A stretch of DNA of 45,677 bases, from positions 1-45,677 of the forward strand of contig JAQUQX010000012.1 in NCBI GenBank assembly GCA_028715885.1, in the 5' to 3' direction. The notes below the pieces were generated by a model. It ran no database searches. It was given only the letters and a program-made list of their open reading frames with translations, and was not told the origin of the DNA. This DNA comes from Candidatus Methanoperedens sp. (GTDB lineage: Archaea; Halobacteriota; Methanosarcinia; Methanosarcinales; Methanoperedenaceae). This document shows positions 15,225 through 23,674 of this stretch, in pieces (positions within the stretch are counted from its first letter, which is position 1; every line of letters begins with the position of its first letter). The position numbers were made by a program, and so were the translations under genes.

Positions 15225-17540
15225 TTAAAATGATGAAATTGTATCAAATCTTACATAGAAACTCCTCTTCCCTTCAACCAACTCAAAGAATCGCTTTAAG
15301 CTATCTGGAACAGGAATAAATATGCGCTTCTTTGTAACAATCGTAGTGGTAGGAAAAATCCCACCTCCTGCAAGGTCACCAGCGTCTTCAAACATCTCAA
15401 TATCATAATATAAGGAAAAACTACCTGATGCATGAGTAAAGATGTAGATTATTCTATGTCCTCCCCATATAATTCTCGTTGTATGGGGGGCAATGAAGAA
15501 GTCGTATTCTTCTCGGAATGCGCGATCAGAAATCGCAAAAAAAAGTTGGAAGTTATTTAATGCAGGATTTCGTTTTTCTACTGCAAGGAGTTTCTTATTG
15601 GTATCCACATCTGTTCTCAAAAATGCTGGAAAAGGTGGAAATATTGGCCCCCCATTTTCTTCTTTGGATGGCTGCACTAGGCTTTCAGCCAGGTCAGGTA
15701 TTTCTGTTTCCATCTTTCCTACGTTACCTTTTGTTATTTCTTGAGTTTGTATCTTCGTAAAAGAATTTGCCTTGGTAACGACATCTTTGAAGTCCACCCT
15801 ACCAGCCATGAAGTCGGAGAACAATGATGTCATTCCGAAATCTTCCATTCTAATTTCAAATAATTCTCTTTTCTGTTTGAGTATCTTCTGGAGAGCTTCA
15901 GCGCCCTCTCTTGTAGAAGACGGCACCCAATTCTGTATCCGAGGATAAATATGTACCCTCACATAATCTTTTATTAATCCATAAAATACATCATATGAGT
16001 CATGATAGCATTTTAAAATGGGCTTGATTGTTGGATGATTTCTCTGAATATATATTTCTACATAACCTTTTCCTGATGATTGTATAATGTATGGAAGATT
16101 ATGGGTTAAATTGGCAAACTTAATTTTAGCGTTCTGGAGTGCATAATCATCTTCAAGAAGGTTCTTTGCTTTGATAACAAAAGACATCTCATCCATGGTA
16201 TATGATTTTTCTGAAAACTCTTGTAATATTTTCGGAGCATCTGTAACTCTTTCTACCTTGCAGAATTGTTGAATGAATGATGATTCAAGTTGTCTTCTTG
16301 GACTTGACCTTGATAGGACTATCAACGGTGTATCGGGGGTTCCATATGTTTCGATAATTGTTTGGTCATTACCTTCGTAATAGTTGTATATTCGCTTCTG
16401 TGAGTGTTCTTTGAGTTCTTCCAATGTCATCTCTTGTCCAGGCTCGATTTTCACTTTTAATTTATTGGCTAGTAATATCCTTCCTGTCGAAAGTATGCGT
16501 GACATAAAAGCAAGGCTCTTGTTGCATATTTCTGATTCAGCGAGTGTGTTGGTTGCACACTCTTCGACTATTTGTATCAATCTCTGTGTTACTTCAACAC
16601 TTTCTCGGCTCAAAGCTTCTCTTCCAGCGGTAGGTGAAATAACTGAAATATTAACGACCCCTCCAAAAGAATAGAATGAACTAATAGGAATAGGCGCCAG
16701 ACCAAAAGAACTTCTTAACCCCCAGAGATGGCCAAAATCCTGTCGCAAACAGATGATTCCCTTGATTACTTCCCCTCCTATGGAGATGTTACTGACCGTT
16801 GCTGAAACTCTGCCAGCGTCATTGCACTGTACCAAAACGTCCGCTTTGATGCCTCCGTACTCGAATCCATTCCAGTTTCGTTGGATTTTGGCAGAGTTAT
16901 CACGATATTTATCCTCTATAGAATTCTGACTTATAATGGTTCCATTCAATTTCAATATAATAGGCAAGTATTGGACATACGGAGTTAGGTAGCTTCGTGC
17001 CTGTTCAAATGTCAATCTTGCGTTCGGATCAAGTACTGTGGTTATAGTTGTCCCGTATTCACCAGTTTGAGAGGTTTTTTCAATCCTTATACAATCTTCG
17101 GAAAGAGAGAGACTTTCTCGTTCAACCTCACTGATTATTCTTTCTTTAGTTTCTATGGATTCCGTCTCCACTTTTAGTTTTGTGCACACCCCAAAATTCG
17201 CCATTGCCCCTATTCCAAAAGTACCTACAACTCCAGATTTCAATGCAAGCTCGGTTCTCTTTCCACTTGACCCCGCCATCCAATAATTTTCTTTTAGAAC
17301 TTTTTCTGACATGCCGATTCCGTTGTCAGAAATTACTATCTTTTCATTATCTATATGCACAATTATTATGCCATTTTCTTGAGGTGACCATTTTCCTCCT
17401 GAATATTGAGCTCTCATTAGGATGGCATCATAGGCATTCTGGATATTTTCTCTCAGTAATGCGTATGGAGAGTCATAAATCTCCTTGGAGAGAACATCTA
17501 GCACTCTCTTGATCTCTATCTGAAACTTGATCTTCTCCAT
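15225..17540 (-). CDS. Hsp90-like (GHKL) ATPase, partner of the phosphoesterase
   Basis: A 771-residue protein with an N-terminal Bergerat-fold ATPase of Hsp90 type. The N-box is 'LLRENIQNAYDAI' (catalytic E31, Mg-binding N35), the G1 box is 'SDNGIGM' (71-77, ATP-contacting D72), the lid glycine motif is 'GVVGTFGIGAMANFG' (103-117), and G-T-T at about 163-165 closes the pocket. The following 600 residues do not resemble the Hsp90 middle or C-terminal domains; the last 150 look like a mixed alpha/beta domain. It is much longer than HATPase kinases and lacks kinase motifs. The ATG follows the phosphoesterase stop with no gap, so the two are tightly coupled. Codons are visibly AT-rich beside pmbA, which suggests transfer. 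A two-gene conflict or defence role is inferred. Confidence 0.85.
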   Translation of the reverse strand: MEKIKFQIEIKRVLDVLSKEIYDSPYALLRENIQNAYDAILMRAQYSGGKWSPQENGIIIVHIDNEKIVISDNGIGMSEKVLKENYWMAGSSGKRTELALKSGVVGTFGIGAMANFGVCTKLKVETESIETKERIISEVERESLSLSEDCIRIEKTSQTGEYGTTITTVLDPNARLTFEQARSYLTPYVQYLPIILKLNGTIISQNSIEDKYRDNSAKIQRNWNGFEYGGIKADVLVQCNDAGRVSATVSNISIGGEVIKGIICLRQDFGHLWGLRSSFGLAPIPISSFYSFGGVVNISVISPTAGREALSRESVEVTQRLIQIVEECATNTLAESEICNKSLAFMSRILSTGRILLANKLKVKIEPGQEMTLEELKEHSQKRIYNYYEGNDQTIIETYGTPDTPLIVLSRSSPRRQLESSFIQQFCKVERVTDAPKILQEFSEKSYTMDEMSFVIKAKNLLEDDYALQNAKIKFANLTHNLPYIIQSSGKGYVEIYIQRNHPTIKPILKCYHDSYDVFYGLIKDYVRVHIYPRIQNWVPSSTREGAEALQKILKQKRELFEIRMEDFGMTSLFSDFMAGRVDFKDVVTKANSFTKIQTQEITKGNVGKMETEIPDLAESLVQPSKEENGGPIFPPFPAFLRTDVDTNKKLLAVEKRNPALNNFQLFFAISDRAFREEYDFFIAPHTTRIIWGGHRIIYIFTHASGSFSLYYDIEMFEDAGDLAGGGIFPTTTIVTKKRIFIPVPDSLKRFFELVEGKRSFYVRFDTISSF

Positions 17541-19022
17541 CTAATTACCTCTGTATTTGAGTTTACCGTTCATTCGTTTAAATGGTTCAGAATTAGCAAT
17601 ATCTTGGTTCTGGCTTAATTCATCAAGAAGCTTTCTCAAATCGGGTAAATTTTTCTTTCGCCAGAGTGCCTCGGATAGATATGTGAATTCCGTTATAGTA
17701 TTTGGCTCTTTGATAAATTGAATACATTCATCATCCATTTCTAATTGTGAAAGGCATTCGATTGTGAGTCTCCGGACAAATGGATTTTCTTGTTCCAAAA
17801 GTTTTAACTTTCTGAGTGCTTCAGGATAATCTTTTTTTGCAACTAAATTTTCCGCCTCTGCTAATTCCTTCAACGAATCCGATTTTGATAGCATCTCTTG
17901 TCCCTTTCCTGTATCCTTATTAATAGTTATAGGTATCTTAATATTCATACAACTTTTATCTCTGTTTTGCCTTATATTTCCAGGCATCCAAATGGGCAAC
18001 CCAAGAGGTTGTTCCACAGCCTTTCTGATGTGGAATTTTAAATCAGTAGAAGAACTGTCTAACTCAATCATGCTGTATTGTCTGGTTTCACCTGAAGGAA
18101 TGTCCTGTTGAGATGCACATAAAGTACCACATCCAAATATTTGCATTGCAATTGTTTGGTCGGCACTGAATTTAACCTCAAAAATATCACTTTTATGCTG
18201 ATGACCATGCAAACCCATCTCAAATCCTTTGTCAATCAAGAATTGCACGATTCTTTCATCCATGAAATCTGACCTTGTTGGAAAACCATGCACGCCGTGA
18301 TGCCAGACTGCAATCTTCGACCAATCATTATATTTTATTTGATTGATATTATTGTGGCAATCGGCCATGCATTCCGGATGAATCATGCCAATGTAGTTAA
18401 GATGGTCATTACAGAAACAGGAATTGAAACCCACGAAGAGCATTTTGTATTCTGGAAATTCAAAAACATCATATTGTTCTTCCGGTTTAAGTGAATAATG
18501 ACGTTGGTTATTGTAGAATGTTGTATAAAATTTTGAAAATGGAAAGAATCTCTGATTATAAAGTTCATAGTCCGATATTTTGTAATACGAATGCTCTCTC
18601 CAACTCCATCGAATATTGCTTCTTGGATTCTTGCAAAGTTCCACAAAGTTTGGTTCAAGATTTTCAAGTTTTTCCATACTTTTTTGTGAATGAGGCCATG
18701 AAACATCATGATTCCCAGGAACTATCACTATTCGGTGTTTGTCTCCATTAAAGAGTTCGTTGCATAATTGACTCAAAAAATCGTTTGCTTCATTATATTG
18801 TTTCTCGATTTCCCGTATAGATAATTCAAAGTCCATGGATGTCCCACAACCTCGAATAATATCTCCACAAACTATCAATATATCAGGTTTCGAAATAGGG
18901 ATTTCTTCTTTATTATATCTTGCAATATCTGAAACAATAGAAGATATAAGAGCTTTATTACTATCAAGTACTGAAGCTCTCTTGTGAAGGTCTGAAAACT
19001 GCATTATAGTTACAATTGACAT
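17541..19022 (-). CDS. Calcineurin-like phosphoesterase with TPR-like tail
   Basis: A 493-residue protein. The metallophosphoesterase core is complete: D11-L-H13, G53-D54, G103-N104-H105-D106, 'VWHHGVHG' (H241/H242) and G271-L-H272-G-H274. These bind two metals and cleave phosphodiesters or phosphomonoesters. After about residue 385 the protein becomes an alpha-helical repeat ('EAENLVAKKDYPEALRKLK', then 'LWRKKNLPDLRKLLDEL') like TPRs, suited to recruiting a partner. The start at 19020-19022 is preferred because a later ATG would remove the first beta strand. It is the first gene of the pair, with an AT-rich TATA-like gap (19023-19079) behind it. Substrate could be nucleic acid, cyclic nucleotide or nucleotide; unknown. 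Confidence 0.88.
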   Translation of the reverse strand: MSIVTIMQFSDLHKRASVLDSNKALISSIVSDIARYNKEEIPISKPDILIVCGDIIRGCGTSMDFELSIREIEKQYNEANDFLSQLCNELFNGDKHRIVIVPGNHDVSWPHSQKSMEKLENLEPNFVELCKNPRSNIRWSWREHSYYKISDYELYNQRFFPFSKFYTTFYNNQRHYSLKPEEQYDVFEFPEYKMLFVGFNSCFCNDHLNYIGMIHPECMADCHNNINQIKYNDWSKIAVWHHGVHGFPTRSDFMDERIVQFLIDKGFEMGLHGHQHKSDIFEVKFSADQTIAMQIFGCGTLCASQQDIPSGETRQYSMIELDSSSTDLKFHIRKAVEQPLGLPIWMPGNIRQNRDKSCMNIKIPITINKDTGKGQEMLSKSDSLKELAEAENLVAKKDYPEALRKLKLLEQENPFVRRLTIECLSQLEMDDECIQFIKEPNTITEFTYLSEALWRKKNLPDLRKLLDELSQNQDIANSEPFKRMNGKLKYRGN

Positions 19023-19079
19023 GACAATTGGTTCCAGTATAAAGTAATTTTAAGATTATGAACAAATGCAAAAATTAGA
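19023..19079 (-). promoter_or_regulatory. AT-rich promoter of the phosphoesterase/Hsp90-like pair
   Basis: The 57-bp gap is strongly AT-rich. Read on the minus strand it has two TATA candidates, CTTAAAATT (about 19046-19054, at a distance that would give a leaderless transcript from the ATG) and TTTATACT (19037-19044). No ribosome binding site precedes the ATG, which fits a leaderless start. The cassette thus has its own promoter and is not obviously read from the upstream inositol phosphate synthase gene. Confidence 0.45.
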
Positions 19080-20144
19080 TTATCCCCTTATAAACTCCTC
19101 AAGCTCTGCCCGCGCCTCGCTCTCCCGCATCTGCTGCGGGGGATGCTTCATGAAATAAGCCGATGCAGGCAAGAGGGACCCTCCGAGCTTCCTGTCGAGA
19201 GCTATTTTTGCCACGCGTATGGCATCCACAACCACGCCCGCGCTGTTGGGACTGTCCTCAACCGAGAGTTTTAAATCAACGTAAGCCGGGACGTCGCCGA
19301 AGAGCTTGAAATCAATCTTCAGGTGGCATATCTTGTTATCATTCAGGCAGTCGATGCACCCGTTGGGACCTGCATACACATACGCATCGTAAGGTATTTG
19401 CGAGGCGACAGATTCGGTTTTTGAGATTTTCTTGGACTTTAACCTCGACTGGTCTGTCATATTACGGAAATCCGTATTCCCGCCGATGTTCAACTGGTAG
19501 GTGCTGTCGATTTTCGCCCCCCTGTCCACAATAATCTGGGTAAGCGCCCGGTGGACAATGGTGGCTCCAACAAGGCTTTTTATATCATCCCCGATTATGG
19601 GAAGCTTTGCTTTCCTGAATTTTTCCGCCCACTGCTTATCTGACGCAATGAAAACCGGTATGCAGTTTATAAATGCGCATCCTGCTTCAAGCGCCTGCGA
19701 AGCGTACCATTTCACCGCCTCTTCCGAACCCACGGGCAGGTAATTTATAAGCACATCGGCTTTCGTTTTCTTTAAGACCGATGCGACATCTACGGGTTTC
19801 TGCTTTGCGTCCACCCTGAAATAATCTTTCATGTGCGGCGCTACGCCGTCGAGAACCCTGCCCTTCATTACCTCAACATCCAATTCAGGCACATCAGAGA
19901 ACTTTTTAGTGCAGTTCGGCTCCGAAAAAATAGCCCCCGACAAATCTTTTCCCACCTTGCGTTTATCAACATCGAATGCAGCCACAGGTTTTATGTCCGA
20001 TATGAGATAGCCGCCAAGAGTATTATGCATCAATCCCGGGACAAGGTCATCAGAGTTATTTACATTTTTATAATATTCAAGTCCCTGAATCAGGGATGAA
20101 GCGCAATTACCTACTCCTGCGATTGCTATACGAATGCCTGCCAT
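19080..20144 (-). CDS. ino1: Inositol-3-phosphate synthase (myo-inositol-1-phosphate synthase)
   Basis: A 355-residue NAD-dependent enzyme of the MIPS family, converting glucose 6-phosphate to myo-inositol phosphate. 'IRIAIAGVGNCASSLIQG' is the NAD-binding start, 'IGDDIKSLVGATIVHR' and 'NIGGNTDFRNM' are MIPS core motifs, and 'SKKISKTESV' carries the catalytic lysines. I place the start at 20142-20144, where a GAGGA site lies just upstream. A longer frame starting at 20201 would overlap the upstream gene by 14 bp and add a tail not seen in the family. It follows archaetidylinositol phosphate synthase, which uses its product, so the two form a lipid head-group operon. Confidence 0.92.
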   Translation of the reverse strand: MAGIRIAIAGVGNCASSLIQGLEYYKNVNNSDDLVPGLMHNTLGGYLISDIKPVAAFDVDKRKVGKDLSGAIFSEPNCTKKFSDVPELDVEVMKGRVLDGVAPHMKDYFRVDAKQKPVDVASVLKKTKADVLINYLPVGSEEAVKWYASQALEAGCAFINCIPVFIASDKQWAEKFRKAKLPIIGDDIKSLVGATIVHRALTQIIVDRGAKIDSTYQLNIGGNTDFRNMTDQSRLKSKKISKTESVASQIPYDAYVYAGPNGCIDCLNDNKICHLKIDFKLFGDVPAYVDLKLSVEDSPNSAGVVVDAIRVAKIALDRKLGGSLLPASAYFMKHPPQQMRESEARAELEEFIRG

Positions 20145-20187
20145 TAGATTTCCTCTTATACCCGCTAAATGATAATCTTCCTCCAAC

Positions 20188-20787
20188 TTAAAAGTTGTCA
20201 TTAGTCCCTGTATTACGGGATTTTAATATTTTCCTGACATGCGCAATTCTCTGGACGACTGTAATAAAAGAAATAATAACTACCAGTAGAATCGCCCGGT
20301 TAACCATGCCGAGAAACGCGCCGATGACAATAATAATCATTCTTACCGGACGTTCCCCGAAACCGACAGATGCATGCGCTCCTGCCGCTTCAGCCCTTGC
20401 TCTCGTGTAGCTGACCATTAACGAGCCTGTAATCGCAAAGGCGCCCATAAACCAGTCCGGGAATGGAGGAATCGCTGCCAGACCGCCGTACATTGCCCCT
20501 ATCAAAACCGCCGCATCTGCAAACCTGTCGCAAACCGAATCCAGAAAGCCGCCAAATCCGGTTATGCGGTTGTTTTCACGTGCAACCTCCCCGTCGAGGG
20601 CGTCAAGAAAGCCGCTGGCGAGAAGAAAAATTCCCGCCAGCAAAACCTCGCGCGATGCAAATAAAAAACCCGATACAAGACTTAACAGGAGTCCGAAAAG
20701 GGTCAATGTGTTCGGGTTTATATCCGTAATTTTTTTTGCAAGGGGTCTTAACGCGCCTCTGGTATATTCTTTTACCTTTTCAAGCAT
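20188..20787 (-). CDS. Archaetidylinositol phosphate synthase (CDP-alcohol phosphatidyltransferase)
   Basis: A 199-residue, roughly six-helix membrane enzyme. The complete CDP-alcohol transferase motif DG-x2-AR-x8-G-x3-D-x3-D is present at D65-G66, A69-R70, G79, D83 and D87 ('DALDGEVAR', then 'GGFLDSVCD'). In archaea this subgroup joins CDP-archaeol to 1L-myo-inositol-1-phosphate, giving archaetidylinositol phosphate. The gene directly precedes inositol phosphate synthase on the same strand, which supports this substrate over serine or glycerol. It is divergent from an aminotransferase gene. Confidence 0.88.
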   Translation of the reverse strand: MLEKVKEYTRGALRPLAKKITDINPNTLTLFGLLLSLVSGFLFASREVLLAGIFLLASGFLDALDGEVARENNRITGFGGFLDSVCDRFADAAVLIGAMYGGLAAIPPFPDWFMGAFAITGSLMVSYTRARAEAAGAHASVGFGERPVRMIIIVIGAFLGMVNRAILLVVIISFITVVQRIAHVRKILKSRNTGTNDNF

Positions 20788-20885
20788 TGTCTTTTTTTAT
20801 TGTCCTGTTAGATTATCAATATTCCTTTTGACCGGCACATCAGAATGTCTTAAATATAAAGAAATTAGTCAGTGAGTCACACTTT
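20788..20885. promoter_or_regulatory. Divergent promoter, lipid operon / aminotransferase
   Basis: A TATA box TTAAATATAAAG (20850-20861) lies about 26 bp before the expected start of the + strand transcript and about 30 bp before the aminotransferase ATG at 20886. This gives a nearly leaderless mRNA, in line with the absence of a ribosome binding site. Toward the minus strand the gap is AT-rich without a clear single box. Confidence 0.5.
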
Positions 20886-22028
20886 ATGACTGCAAAGCGA
20901 CTGCAAAATATTACAGAATCAGCCACGCTTCGGATATCAAATCTTGCAAGCGAATTAAAAAGCCAGGGCAAAGACATAATAAGTTTCAGTCTTGGGGAAC
21001 CTGATTTTATTACGCCCAAGCATATCATCGATGCTGCAAAGGTGTCCCTTGACCGCGGCGACACACATTACACTCCTTCTCCAGGAATCCCGGAACTGCG
21101 GCGTGCTATTGCAGAAAAATTACAAAAAGAAAATAATATCGAGGCGAAGGCGGGCAATATTATAGTCACACCCGGCGCCAAGCAGGCTATTTTTGAGGTC
21201 ATGCTTTCAGTACTGCAGGAAGGCGATGAGGCGATTCTCTTTGACCCTGCATGGGTATCATACGACCCCTGCGTGAAGCTTGCAGGCGCAAAAACAGTAT
21301 GGGCGCGTACTTCAAAGGATAACGGTTTTTCACCCGCGAAACCCGGCGAATACATAACAAAAAAGACTAAACTCATTGTTATAAACAGCCCGTGTAATCC
21401 TACCGGCGGCGTGTATGGCAGGGAGACCTTGAAAGAGATTGCCGAACTTGCTATTGATAATAACATCATGGTTTTATCGGATGAGATTTACGAAAAGATA
21501 ATCTATGATAAAAAACACATAAGCATTGGCTCTTTTGATGGGATGCAGGACTTAACGATTACAGTTAACGGATTCTCAAAAGCCTATGCCATGACAGGAT
21601 GGCGCCTGGGATATGTGTATGCGCCAAAGGATATCTACGAACAGATGCTCAAGCTTCACTCTCACTCGGTGAGCCAGGCGACTTCGTTCGTACAGTATGC
21701 CGGCATGGCGGCGCTCCAGGGCGACCAGAAATGTATCGCAGACATGGTGGCTGAGTTCAGGCGACGAAGGGATTTGCTTGTGAGGGGACTGAACGGGCTC
21801 GGTATTAAATGCGCCATGCCAGACGGCGCTTTCTATGCTTTTGCCGATGTGAGCGAATACGGAAGCGGGGAAAAGATTGCCGAACTCTTACTTAACAAAG
21901 CCTTCGTTGCAACCACGCCGGGCGCGGCTTTTGGCGAAGCGGGGAATGATTTTATCAGGATTTCATACGCAACATCGCAGGAGCGCATCAAAGAGGCTCT
22001 GCGGCGGATTGAAACGGTGTTAAAGTGA
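20886..22028 (+). CDS. aspC: Class I/II pyridoxal-phosphate aminotransferase (aspartate type)
   Basis: A 380-residue fold-type I aminotransferase of the I-gamma aspartate/aromatic group. Key residues: 'SLGEPDFITP' (35-44), N171 in 'NSPCNPTGG', D199 and Y202 in 'LSDEIYEKI', PLP lysine K232 in 'NGFSKAYAMTGWR', the phosphate arginine R240, and 'FIRISYA' near the end carrying the substrate carboxylate arginine. The likely reaction is transfer of an amino group between aspartate, or a related amino acid, and 2-oxoglutarate. Exact specificity cannot be read from motifs. Its stop abuts the stop of ribL on the other strand with no gap. Confidence 0.9.
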   Translation: MTAKRLQNITESATLRISNLASELKSQGKDIISFSLGEPDFITPKHIIDAAKVSLDRGDTHYTPSPGIPELRRAIAEKLQKENNIEAKAGNIIVTPGAKQAIFEVMLSVLQEGDEAILFDPAWVSYDPCVKLAGAKTVWARTSKDNGFSPAKPGEYITKKTKLIVINSPCNPTGGVYGRETLKEIAELAIDNNIMVLSDEIYEKIIYDKKHISIGSFDGMQDLTITVNGFSKAYAMTGWRLGYVYAPKDIYEQMLKLHSHSVSQATSFVQYAGMAALQGDQKCIADMVAEFRRRRDLLVRGLNGLGIKCAMPDGAFYAFADVSEYGSGEKIAELLLNKAFVATTPGAAFGEAGNDFIRISYATSQERIKEALRRIETVLK

Positions 22029-22454
22029 TTACCTGTTTCTCTCAAGTATTTTCCTGATAATCGCAGCGCTGCTACAAAGTTCGCATTGCTCAAACGATTG
22101 GATTCTTACCACTTTTGCAGCTATGCCGTGGGCTTTTAATTGGGTTTCCAGTTCCTTTTCCTTGAAAAACTGGTTTTCACCAAGCGCTATAATATCAGGT
22201 TTAATCTTGCGAAGCGGCTCGAACATATCGGTCTCGCTTCCCAGCATTGCCCTGTCCACGATGCGCAGCGCCTGCACCATAGCAAGCCTCTGTCCTTCTG
22301 GCACAATGGGTTTGGGCTTGTGCTTCACCATGGAATCGCGAGCCACGATTACGTAGAGTTCGTCGCCGAGAGCCTTTGCTTCTGAGAGGTACAATAAGTG
22401 ACCGGGATGAAGTATATCGAACGTACCGGTTGCAAGGACTCTGACCATGGACAT
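22029..22454 (-). CDS. ribL: Archaeal FAD synthase (RibL-type cytidylyltransferase fold)
   Basis: A 141-residue nucleotidyltransferase with 'VLATGTFDILHPGHLLYL' (HxGH at H16-H19), 'VARDSMVKHKP-KPIVPE' and 'LGENQFF', like the archaeal FAD synthase RibL first described in Methanocaldococcus jannaschii. It transfers AMP from ATP to FMN. Two cysteines near the end ('FEQCELCSS') match the redox-sensitive cysteines reported for that enzyme. Glycerol-3-phosphate cytidylyltransferase is the alternative in this fold, but size and archaeal context favour RibL. Alternative start two codons downstream (MVRVLATG). Confidence 0.85.
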   Translation of the reverse strand: MSMVRVLATGTFDILHPGHLLYLSEAKALGDELYVIVARDSMVKHKPKPIVPEGQRLAMVQALRIVDRAMLGSETDMFEPLRKIKPDIIALGENQFFKEKELETQLKAHGIAAKVVRIQSFEQCELCSSAAIIRKILERNR

Positions 22455-22472
22455 CCAGATTATCTTTAATTA

Positions 22473-23633
22473 CTAAAAATGTTTGTAATCTATAATACGT
22501 CTCACGTCAGCCTCATGCATTGCCGATAAACTATCAATATATTGCCGATAAATTGCCGATAAACCGTATGCTCGTTTCCGGTTGGATGGATTTGCTATGA
22601 CCAGCCAGCCATCTTTGACCCAGTTATTAAGCAGTAAACGGGTCATGCGTTCCGAAAGTCCCAGAGTAGCGGCGACATGTGATGTAGTAACCTGTTCTGC
22701 TCTGGCGAACAGCGCAAGAACAGTCCGCGCCCTGTGGTCAAGACGGCGCAGTTCTTCGGGTTCTGCCTGCATACCCTGCACAGCATAGCGCAGCGCTTCA
22801 TCTTTTGCAGCGGTGAATACCCCGGAAAGCGTTTTGACGAAATATTCAAGCCACGGCGTCAGGTCAGCTTCTGCACGCCCTTCGTAATAGTTATGGTGCG
22901 GATGTACAGCAAGGGAGCGGTAATAGCCTTCCAGGTCACGCGCATGGTGTTCTTCCAGCGAGAAAAATCCATTTAATCCATAGCCGCCGCGGTGCAGTAT
23001 AAATGTCGAAAGTAAACGTGCCGTCCTGCCGTTGCCGTCATAGTAAGGATGAATGGTGACGAACTGGTAATGCACAAGACCGGCTATGAGCGGCACAGGC
23101 AGCCCCTCTTTTTCTGCCCTGTGTACCCACTCGACCAGCGCTGCCATGAGCGCAGGAACATCTCTGGCTTCGGGCGGCAGATAAATTATTGCGCCTGATG
23201 CTGAATCGCGGATGACGTTCTGACCATCACGGTAAGGAGTTGGTTTAGCACGCGCGCCTGTTTCAATGAGCGCATGAAGCCTCTGGATAAGCTCTTCTGT
23301 GAGCGGCATTTTTTTCGCAGCCCATTCCTCCACGCGCAGCAGCGCATTCCAGTAGTTCTTCACTTCGCTGACATCACGCTCCCGCCCGTGGAAATGCGCC
23401 TGTTTCCCCTCGATGACCTGTTGCGCCTCTGCCAGCGTGAGGCGGTTGCCTTCGATGCGTGTGGAATAATGTGTGGAACGTATGCGTGCGCGGCGGCGCA
23501 GTTCAGCTTCTGCTGCGGGCGGCAGGTGCGTCTGCCCGACCACGGCGCGCGCGGCTTCGAGGTCCATGAGCGCGCGGGCGATGGCTGGGGTGAGGGTGTA
23601 GGGAGGGCGCCAGAGAGGACGGGGTTTAGTCAT
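22473..23633 (-). CDS. Fic-domain AMP-transferase with built-in inhibitory helix
   Basis: A 386-residue Fic protein. The catalytic loop is H195-P-Y-Y-D199-G-N-G-R203-T-A-R206, a full HPFx[DE]GNGRxxR match with Tyr for Phe. The N-terminal inhibitory motif [ST]xxxE[GN] is S57-T-R-I-E61-G62, so this is a self-restrained class II-type Fic; E61 is expected to block ATP until displaced. The C-terminal part (about 310-375) is a winged-helix domain ('TTSHVAATLGLSERMTRLLL'), suggesting DNA binding and autoregulation. Fic proteins usually AMPylate target hydroxyls; the target is unknown. The gene is clearly more GC-rich than its neighbours, with GCG and CGC codons favoured, which points to recent acquisition. 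The MTKPRPLW start fits the family. Confidence 0.93.
   Translation of the reverse strand: MTKPRPLWRPPYTLTPAIARALMDLEAARAVVGQTHLPPAAEAELRRRARIRSTHYSTRIEGNRLTLAEAQQVIEGKQAHFHGRERDVSEVKNYWNALLRVEEWAAKKMPLTEELIQRLHALIETGARAKPTPYRDGQNVIRDSASGAIIYLPPEARDVPALMAALVEWVHRAEKEGLPVPLIAGLVHYQFVTIHPYYDGNGRTARLLSTFILHRGGYGLNGFFSLEEHHARDLEGYYRSLAVHPHHNYYEGRAEADLTPWLEYFVKTLSGVFTAAKDEALRYAVQGMQAEPEELRRLDHRARTVLALFARAEQVTTSHVAATLGLSERMTRLLLNNWVKDGWLVIANPSNRKRAYGLSAIYRQYIDSLSAMHEADVRRIIDYKHF
22520..22563. repeat. Three copies of an 11-bp repeat at the 3' end of the fic gene
   Basis: TTGCCGATAAA occurs at 22520-22530, 22542-22552 and 22553-22563; the last two abut. The first two are 22 bp apart. In the protein this gives the near-repeat 'LSAIYRQYIDSLSAM'. 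It may be a slippage-prone end of the gene or relics of an expansion. Confidence 0.7.
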
Positions 23634-23674
23634 GCAGGTCTCCTGAGTTGTTATCAGGCATTAGCACTTGCTTT

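Noticed and set aside
15215-19079. Flanking direct or inverted repeats bounding the phosphoesterase/Hsp90-like cassette
   Set aside because: Both edges have AT-rich strings with loose similarity (ATTTTAA near 15215 and 19048), but nothing longer or exact; this can be chance in AT-rich DNA.
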